This document shows positions 6,056 to 10,845 of a stretch of 10,845 nucleotides of DNA, piece after piece. The notes under the pieces are model-generated. The model ran no database searches. It saw only the letters and a list, made by a program, of their open reading frames with translations, and was not told where the DNA came from. The DNA lies in contig JAJYGE010000133.1 in assembly GCA_021785155.1 (NCBI GenBank), positions 1 to 10,845 of the forward strand. The letters run 5' to 3'. Numbering within the stretch: the first letter of the stretch is position 1; each line of letters begins with the position of its first letter. Made by a program: the position numbers and the translations under genes. Origin of the DNA: Planctomycetota bacterium. Lineage in GTDB: Bacteria; Planctomycetota; Phycisphaerae; WQYP01.

Positions 6056-7462
6056 ATGATGCCCCAAGACCCGGCCTGGGCCTGTGCCATGATTGATTCA
6101 CCGGGGCTTTTTTCCGCTGTGGTGGATTCCACCGGAAAGATTCTTTATGTCAATGCGCAATTAACCTCCGCATGTGGCCACAAGGCGGAGACCCTTTTAG
6201 GACAACCCGCCCAAGATCATATTCTGTCCCCCGCAAACCACCATTTGGTCATGGCCCTGCTGGAAAAACCCGCGCAATTCAACGGCTCGGTTCGCTTTGA
6301 GCAGACCTGCTGCGGTGATCCGGAGCAAAAACGCATTGCGTCTTTTGTGGCATCGCCGCATGTTAACCCGGACAACGGTTCTACCGTGGGCATTGTCATC
6401 GGTATGGATATTACCGGCAGCGCGCAAATCACCGAAGCGCTGCGCCGCAGTGAAGCGCAAATTCGCGCCATTGTGGAAACCGCCGTGGATGCCATTATCA
6501 CCATGGATGACCGTGGCAATATTGAATCATTTAATCCGGCGGCGGAGCGCATTTTCGGCTATGCGGCCTCCGAGGCCATCGGTCGTAAAATTGAAATGCT
6601 CATGCCCGAGCCGTATTGCAGTGAGCATCAGCGGTATGTGGATAATTATTTACGAACAGGCCATGCGAAAATTATTGGCGTGGGGCGGGAAGTCACCGGG
6701 CGGCGCAAAGATGGCGCGACGTTTCCGATGTACCTGGCGGTGGGAGAGCAGAAGACCGGCGAAGGTCGCCATTTCACCGGAATTGTGCGCGATATTACCG
6801 AACGCAAGCGCATGGAGGCGGAAATTCTGCATATTGCCGAGCGGGAACAGCGCCGAATCGGACAGGACCTCCATGATGGATTGGGGCAGGTGCTCACCGG
6901 TGCGGCCATGGTCGCCAAGGCCATTGCCCAGCGGCTGAAAAAAAAATCGAAGATACTGGCGGAGGAGACGGAAAATCTTGCCGCTATGCTCAATGACGCC
7001 ATCGCCCAGACGCGGCAGTTGGCCCGCGGCCTCCAACCGTTGGAACAGGTCGATGAATTTCCCACCGCCTTGCAGGAATTGGGGTTCAGCACCGCATCGG
7101 CACTGGGCATTGTGTGCCGGATTCGTGCCGACGGCTTGCCGGAATCGTGTTCCCTGCTGGCGGCCACGCACCTTTACCGAATTACACAGGAAGCCATCAA
7201 CAATGCCGTCCGCCATGGCCATGCCAAAAACATTGAAATTCGTTGTAAAACGATCGGCTCCGCGGTGCGTCTGACCATTCGAGATGACGGCAGCGGATTT
7301 GCCGAACCGCGCGGGCGTGGATTAGGATTACGCATTATGGATTATCGAGCCCGTGTTATCGGCGGGCGACTTGATATTCGCAGCAGCCCCGGCACAGGTA
7401 CCACGGTGGTCTGTTCGGTCGGCGGCCCTGAACCAGCTTTGGAGACTGTGGACCATGCCTAA
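6056..7462 (+). CDS. Soluble PAS-PAS sensor histidine kinase, FixL-like haem PAS, HisKA_3 type
   Basis: This 468-residue cytoplasmic kinase has no membrane segment or signal peptide. Domains in order: a first PAS (about 12-120), a second PAS with PAC end (about 131-252), a HisKA_3 dimerisation/phosphoacceptor domain with RIGQDLHDGLGQ (His273) and a HATPase_c domain with EAINNAVRHG (N box Asn383), DDGSGF (410-415) and GRGLGLRIMDYRA (G2 box). The second PAS closely follows rhizobial FixL: MPEPY, EH at the haem-ligand position (His191), KIIGVGR (Arg211, matching FixL Arg220) and GRRKDGATFPM. FixL Arg206 appears to be replaced by Asn197. Oxygen or redox sensing is therefore likely but unproven. 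The start at 6056 was chosen over upstream in-frame ATGs because GGAG sits five bases before it; the second ATG at 6059, eight bases away, is equally possible. The 3' end overlaps the response regulator by eight bases, marking a cognate pair. Confidence 0.9.
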   Translation: MMPQDPAWACAMIDSPGLFSAVVDSTGKILYVNAQLTSACGHKAETLLGQPAQDHILSPANHHLVMALLEKPAQFNGSVRFEQTCCGDPEQKRIASFVASPHVNPDNGSTVGIVIGMDITGSAQITEALRRSEAQIRAIVETAVDAIITMDDRGNIESFNPAAERIFGYAASEAIGRKIEMLMPEPYCSEHQRYVDNYLRTGHAKIIGVGREVTGRRKDGATFPMYLAVGEQKTGEGRHFTGIVRDITERKRMEAEILHIAEREQRRIGQDLHDGLGQVLTGAAMVAKAIAQRLKKKSKILAEETENLAAMLNDAIAQTRQLARGLQPLEQVDEFPTALQELGFSTASALGIVCRIRADGLPESCSLLAATHLYRITQEAINNAVRHGHAKNIEIRCKTIGSAVRLTIRDDGSGFAEPRGRGLGLRIMDYRARVIGGRLDIRSSPGTGTTVVCSVGGPEPALETVDHA

Positions 7463-8138
7463 TATCCGCCCGCGCGTGAAACCCGTTAAGAGTCTTCCCC
7501 GCATTTTGCTGGTCGATGACCATCCACTGGCGCGGCAGGGCGTGCGCATGCTGATTGAAGCCGCCGGTGATCTAAGCGTTTGCGGTGAGGCACCCGATGC
7601 GGATGTGGCGATGGATTTAATCGCCAAACTTAAACCGGATCTGGTTCTGGTGGATTTATCACTGAAAGGCAAACCGGGTCTGGAACTGATCAAAGACCTT
7701 AAAGCGCGGTATGAAAATCTGCTCATGCTGGTGCTATCCATGCATGATGAAAGCATGTATGCGGAGAGAGTTTTACGGGCCGGTGCTCGCGGCTACATTA
7801 TGAAACAGGAAGCAACAGAAAAAATTCTCCGCGCCATACGGCGAATTCTGGCCGGAGAAATTTATGTCAGCGAAGCCATTGCCGCCCGGGTGCTGCGGCA
7901 ATTGGCGGTTTCCGGCAACCAGCCCCTGAAATCATCGCTCGATCTGCTGACGGACCGGGAACTGGAGATTTTTCAGTTTCTCGGACAGGGCAAACCGGTG
8001 CGTGAAATCGCCAAAACCCTGCATCTGAGCACCAAAACGATTGAAGCCCATCGCGAACATATTAAGGAAAAGCTTAATCTGGCCAGCAGCAGCGAACTGT
8101 TGCGCATGGCCATTCAAGTGACATTGGAAGCGGAATAA
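7455..8138 (+). CDS. NarL/FixJ-family response regulator
   Basis: A 227-residue regulator with a receiver domain followed by a LuxR-type DNA-binding domain. The receiver (about 15-135) shows ILLVDDHPLARQG with acidic pocket Asp21/Asp22, phosphoacceptor Asp67 in LVLVDLSLKGKPG, the switch residue Ser95 and Lys117. The output domain (about 163-227) has LTDRELEIFQFLGQG, then REIAKTLHLSTKTIEAHREHIKEKL, the typical helix-turn-helix. The ATG at 7455 overlaps the last eight bases of the kinase gene and has GGAG ten bases upstream, so translation is probably coupled. The kinase is the obvious phosphodonor, since HisKA_3 kinases usually pair with NarL-type regulators. Target genes cannot be read from the window. 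No terminator is evident before the next gene, which has its own promoter. Confidence 0.95.
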   Translation: MPNIRPRVKPVKSLPRILLVDDHPLARQGVRMLIEAAGDLSVCGEAPDADVAMDLIAKLKPDLVLVDLSLKGKPGLELIKDLKARYENLLMLVLSMHDESMYAERVLRAGARGYIMKQEATEKILRAIRRILAGEIYVSEAIAARVLRQLAVSGNQPLKSSLDLLTDRELEIFQFLGQGKPVREIAKTLHLSTKTIEAHREHIKEKLNLASSSELLRMAIQVTLEAE

Positions 8139-8141
8139 TTT

Positions 8142-8170
8142 TCGACGCATTCGGGGACGCCGGTTATAAT
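8142..8170 (+). promoter_or_regulatory. Candidate sigma70-type promoter for the TPR gene
   Basis: TCGACG (8142-8147, four of six matches to TTGACA) and a perfect TATAAT (8165-8170) are separated by 17 bases, the optimal spacing. The start point would be near 8177, giving a leader of about 75 bases before the ATG at 8251. This argues against the longer in-frame start at 8176. Confidence 0.6.
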
Positions 8171-8250
8171 AAAAGATGATCTTCCGCCGCGTCTGGAAGG
8201 AGTGGCTGAAAAATGCCTCCACAGGGCGTGAAATGATGAGGAGGTTCCCT

Positions 8251-9642
8251 ATGAAAGCTCGCATATTATCGCTGGCGGGCGCTCTGATTGTGTTCATCGC
8301 CGCGCCGCTTCATGCCGACACCATCACGCTTAGGGATGGGCGGGTGATACAGGGCTATCTGGATCGGCATGGCGATAATTATGTTATTCATCCGGATCAC
8401 GGCACCGTATTTAAAGTACCAGTAAACGATCTTGCGTCCATTGAACTCGGCGGTCCGGCCACACCGGCCACCGCCGCAAAAAATGCGTTTGGCGCTTTGC
8501 AATATAACATCAATCGGCAAACCAGCCTTGTTGCGATTATCAAGTCGATTAGCGATTTTATGGCGAAATATCCGCATTCCGCGTTTATTGCCAAGGCCCA
8601 GGCGGAATTGATTCAATATAAACAATACCGATCCCTGGGATTTGTGCGCTTTGCGGGACAGTGGATGGCCGCCGAGCAGGTAAAAGTATTGGTTGTCCAG
8701 GCCGCCGCCAGGACAGCCAGCGCATTGGCGGATTATAGGGCCGGAAAATTTGACGCCGCGCGGACGGCGGCGCAGGCGGCGGTAAAAATCGACCCCGGCA
8801 ATGACGGCGCATTAATTGTTCTTGGTGCTTTGGACTATAGAACCGGCAATTTCCCGGCCGCGGCGCGGCGTTTTTCCGAGGTGCTGGCGAACTCGCAACA
8901 AAACGTCATCGCGCTCAATGATATGGCGATAACCGTGTACCACCAGCGTCAGGAGCCTCGTGCTTTGATCTATTACCGTCGGGCGTTGAATATCGACAGT
9001 GGCAATCGCATGCTGCTGGATAATATATTCATGGCGTTGAATCACTACGCCAACAACCATGCCGCGACGCTGTATGTGGTCTTAAGCAAAATGTTCACGT
9101 TGGCGGATGTCAAAATGCAGGCCCTTATGGCTAAAAAAGGCCTATACCGGCTCGGTGCGACATGGGTGCCCCTGGCAGTACATCAACAAATGGCCGTTGC
9201 CATGGCCGCTTATGATAAACAGAAAAGTGAGTTGCAGGCGCAATACGATTCGGCCCGGGTCTATCTGCATGGCCTTGAGCGGCAGATTCAGCAGTTGACG
9301 AATCAGATCAATAGCCTGAATACTTCTATCGGCGTTCTTCAGGTACAGGAAAATTACGGCTATCTTCAGAGCGGATATTTGAACTTGAATTATCAGGCTC
9401 TTATAAGCGGATACATGGCGCAAATGGCCGCAGCGCAAGGCCAGATTTCCAAGTTACAGGCGCAGGAAATTGCCACGCGTACAACCCTCAAACAAATGCG
9501 TATTTCCGCCAAAGTGCTGGAAAACTCGGCCCCGGCCAGCGTGTTCCTGGCACATCAGCGTATGATGCTGCCCGGAGACTTAACGCACGTACCGCCTCCG
9601 GAGGCTTTAATGGTGCCCGGGCCTCAATTGCAACTTAAATAA
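8251..9642 (+). CDS. Exported TPR and coiled-coil protein of unknown function
   Basis: The 463-residue product starts with a signal peptide (positive MKAR, hydrophobic core 5-19, likely cleavage after Ala22 in PLHA-DT), so it should be exported. Mature residues begin DTITLRDGRVIQGYL and continue with a short beta-rich segment to about 66, a pattern familiar from planctomycete secreted TPR proteins. Two or three TPR-like helical pairs cover about 153-260 (for example GKFDAARTAAQAAVKIDPGN and YRRALNIDSGN). Two coiled-coil stretches follow at about 316-365 and 388-425, rich in Gln and Leu, and the tail is Pro-rich. A Trp motif occurs twice: GFVRFAGQWM (130-139) and GLYRLGATWV (297-306). The ATG at 8251 is fixed by AGGAGG six bases upstream and by the signal peptide. 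It probably scaffolds an envelope assembly; partners are unknown. The last eight bases overlap the end of the convergent YlbF-family gene. Confidence 0.82.
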   Translation: MKARILSLAGALIVFIAAPLHADTITLRDGRVIQGYLDRHGDNYVIHPDHGTVFKVPVNDLASIELGGPATPATAAKNAFGALQYNINRQTSLVAIIKSISDFMAKYPHSAFIAKAQAELIQYKQYRSLGFVRFAGQWMAAEQVKVLVVQAAARTASALADYRAGKFDAARTAAQAAVKIDPGNDGALIVLGALDYRTGNFPAAARRFSEVLANSQQNVIALNDMAITVYHQRQEPRALIYYRRALNIDSGNRMLLDNIFMALNHYANNHAATLYVVLSKMFTLADVKMQALMAKKGLYRLGATWVPLAVHQQMAVAMAAYDKQKSELQAQYDSARVYLHGLERQIQQLTNQINSLNTSIGVLQVQENYGYLQSGYLNLNYQALISGYMAQMAAAQGQISKLQAQEIATRTTLKQMRISAKVLENSAPASVFLAHQRMMLPGDLTHVPPPEALMVPGPQLQLK

Positions 9643-10027
9643 TAAGTTTGGAAGTCGGCTGGGCAATCTGTTCCGCGCGCCCGGAATCGGGTTGGTTAAT
9701 GCCTGCGGTAATGGCTTCCTGTACCTTACGCATCAGTTCCATGTATTCCATCTGCGAACCGATGAGTTTTTTCAGCAGGGGGTGCATGGCCACGGACTGC
9801 TGGAGCGATTGGGCCTTCTGCTTTTCGGCGATTTCAATAGGCTGCATGGACGCTTCTTTTATGGAAAGCTGCTCCATAAGCTGCTCAAACTGCTCCAGCA
9901 GGCTTTTGGCTCCGATGTCCAATTCAAGCTGACGTGATAATTCTCTGTAGCTTTTGATGGCATCCTGATTGCCGATCAATTCGCCAAGTTTGCGGGCTTC
10001 CGCCAATAACACATAATCTTCGGCCAC
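9635..10027 (-). CDS. YlbF/YmcA-family helical protein
   Basis: A 130-residue, largely alpha-helical, charged protein that resembles the Com_YlbF family: an N-terminal ARKLGELIGNQDAIKSYREL-like helix, a Leu-Asp-Ile-Gly-Ala-Lys segment and a C-terminal helix with MEYMELMRKVQEAI. In Bacillus subtilis YlbF and YmcA, with YaaT, modulate RNase Y and development, but homologues outside Firmicutes are uncharacterised, so the role here is open. The start is GTG at 10027, supported by AAGGAG six bases upstream. A TATACT promoter candidate lies just before it. It converges with the TPR gene and the two stop codons overlap (TAA at 9637-9635 against TAA at 9640-9642), leaving no room for a terminator between them. 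Confidence 0.7.
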   Translation of the reverse strand: MAEDYVLLAEARKLGELIGNQDAIKSYRELSRQLELDIGAKSLLEQFEQLMEQLSIKEASMQPIEIAEKQKAQSLQQSVAMHPLLKKLIGSQMEYMELMRKVQEAITAGINQPDSGRAEQIAQPTSKLII

Positions 10028-10065
10028 CAGAATCTCCTTGTCAGGGGTTCAAATTAACTGCCGGT

Positions 10066-10093
10066 AGTATAGCGGCTCTTTCCCGGCGCACAA
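10066..10093 (-). promoter_or_regulatory. Candidate promoter for the YlbF-family gene
   Basis: Read on the minus strand, TTGTGC (10093-10088) and TATACT (10071-10066) are 16 bases apart, about 39 bases before the GTG start. It lies in the 82-base gap after the lipoprotein stop, so the YlbF-family gene may be transcribed independently as well as from upstream. Confidence 0.4.
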
Positions 10094-10109
10094 ATCCAAG
10101 TTAATGATT

Positions 10110-10508
10110 TCACTTTGGCTGCGTCGCGGGTTGGGTTGTCGGTTGCGTGGTGGGCAGAGCCTGCTCATGGACCTGCATGATTGTTGATGGGGGAATCACG
10201 GGCGTCCGCGGCGGGGAAGCCGCAGTGGTGTGCGGTACCAGGACGCTTAACACCGTATCAACATGGGGTCGGCCATTGGGGGTATTGGGCAGGCTGATTA
10301 CCACCAGCGGGTGCGCTGCCGGCGCATGGAACAGCATCGCATCACCGTCATTGTAGCCCGAAGGAGACCGCAGTGCGGATTGCGGTCGCAACGGCGATTT
10401 CCCGCAGCCGGAAATTGCGCATGCGCAAACAGCCAGCACGATGGCTCCCAGCGGCAGGTCGCGAGGGAATATGTTGTCAGGCGAGAATAACTTATTGATT
10501 GCCATCAT
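10110..10508 (-). CDS. Small predicted lipoprotein with a Thr-Gln-Pro tail
   Basis: The 132-residue product has an N-terminal hydrophobic segment (about 19-33) ending in a lipobox, AISGC, with Cys35 as the lipidation site, so it should be a substrate of Lgt and anchored in the envelope. The n-region before it is unusually long (about 18 residues, [17 protein letters not shown]). The mature part is Pro/Ala/Thr-rich with little predicted fold, apart from [16 protein letters not shown], and ends with [13 protein letters not shown]. The start ATG at 10508 overlaps the trpB stop as ATGA and has AAGGTG just upstream, so translation is probably coupled to trpB; a second ATG at 10505 is adjacent. I recognise no family. 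Confidence 0.72.
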   Translation of the reverse strand: MMAINKLFSPDNIFPRDLPLGAIVLAVCACAISGCGKSPLRPQSALRSPSGYNDGDAMLFHAPAAHPLVVISLPNTPNGRPHVDTVLSVLVPHTTAASPPRTPVIPPSTIMQVHEQALPTTQPTTQPATQPK

Positions 10509-10845
10509 AACACCTTTTGTTCCGTTGCGGCCTGTTCGTCCAGCAGTCGCGCCACTTCCATACAATCCTTATCTCCCCGCCCGCTTAAGTTCACAATAAG
10601 TATCTGATCCCTGGCCATTTGCCGGGCCTGCGTGATGGCATAAGCCACCGCATGGGCGGATTCCAAGGCCGGAATAATTCCCTCGCGCCGGGCCAGAATA
10701 CTGAATGCCTCCAGTGCCTGTGCATCGGTAATGGAGGTATATTTTACGCGGCCCGTATCTTTCCAATAGGCATGTTCCGGCCCCACGCCCGGATAATCCA
10801 GCCCGGCACTGACGCTGTGCACATCCGCGGTTTGTCCGTCACTAT
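10505..10845 (-). CDS. trpB: Tryptophan synthase beta chain, C-terminal part
   Basis: TrpB condenses indole and serine to tryptophan with PLP. About 112 C-terminal residues are visible; the rest lies beyond the right edge. Recognisable blocks are [38 protein letters not shown] (the conserved Glu of the active site region) and [12 protein letters not shown] near the end. The frame stays open to position 10845, so the internal GTG at 10822 is not a start. The tail after GRGDKD ([19 protein letters not shown]) is of ordinary length. The stop overlaps the start of the next gene by four bases, and that gene is a lipoprotein rather than trpA. Confidence 0.96.
   Translation of the reverse strand, partial: SDGQTADVHSVSAGLDYPGVGPEHAYWKDTGRVKYTSITDAQALEAFSILARREGIIPALESAHAVAYAITQARQMARDQILIVNLSGRGDKDCMEVARLLDEQAATEQKVL

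Noticed and set aside
6297..6938. A 213-codon plus-strand frame inside the kinase gene
   Set aside because: It is a shifted frame through the PAS and HisKA_3 regions with biased, Arg/Ser/Pro-rich composition and no motif.
6646..7222. Two long minus-strand frames (about 173 and 190 codons) opposite the kinase gene
   Set aside because: They are mirror frames of a well-supported kinase coding sequence with clear domains, and their translations show no family motif.
8176..8250. A longer N-terminus for the TPR protein starting at ATG 8176
   Set aside because: The predicted transcription start falls at about 8177, whereas the ATG at 8251 has AGGAGG six bases upstream and gives a clean signal peptide.
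10147..10490. Plus-strand frames opposite the lipoprotein gene
   Set aside because: The minus-strand frame has a lipobox, a coupled start and a typical Thr-Gln-Pro tail; the opposite frames have no supporting signal.

Overview
This is a bacterial chromosomal window, most likely from a planctomycete-type bacterium, possibly Phycisphaerae. That placement is an inference. It rests on the use of the LL-diaminopimelate aminotransferase lysine route, a secreted TPR protein opening with a 'TLRDGRVIQG'-like N-terminus, a lipoprotein ending in Thr-Thr-Gln-Pro repeats, and mixed housekeeping operons. There are no rRNA or tRNA genes, no CRISPR array and no intact mobile element.

Layout. (1) Positions 1-1608, minus strand: a truncated gene start at the left edge, lgt (lipoprotein diacylglyceryl transferase) with a large repeat-bearing insertion, and a possible small ORF overlapping the lgt start. 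(2) Positions 1602-5523, plus strand, divergent from lgt: dapL, a GT87-type membrane glycosyltransferase, folK and panC, closely packed and probably one operon. These make lysine and peptidoglycan precursors, an unknown lipid-linked sugar product, folate and pantothenate. (3) Positions 5524-6055: no intact gene. It holds a GC-rich hairpin, a decayed IS1634-type transposase fragment, a TATAAT promoter and a structured leader. (4) Positions 6056-8138, plus strand: an overlapping two-component pair. The soluble kinase has two PAS domains, the second very like the FixL haem-PAS, and a NarL-type phosphoacceptor domain. The partner is a NarL/FixJ-family regulator. (5) Positions 8251-9642, plus strand: an exported TPR/coiled-coil protein with its own promoter. 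(6) Positions 9635-10845, minus strand: the 3' end of trpB, a small lipoprotein gene overlapping it by 4 bases, and a YlbF-family gene with its own promoter, converging on the TPR gene with overlapping stop codons.

How the parts relate. Lgt would lipidate proteins such as the lipoprotein downstream of trpB. The kinase and regulator look like a cytoplasmic, possibly oxygen or redox responsive, switch. Their target is not visible; the adjacent TPR gene is only a positional candidate.

The most noteworthy observations are the triple degenerate repeat inserted in Lgt, the FixL-like haem pocket joined to a HisKA_3 kinase, the transposase fossil upstream of that kinase, and the trpB-lipoprotein overlap where trpA would often be. 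No convincing wholly new system was found.
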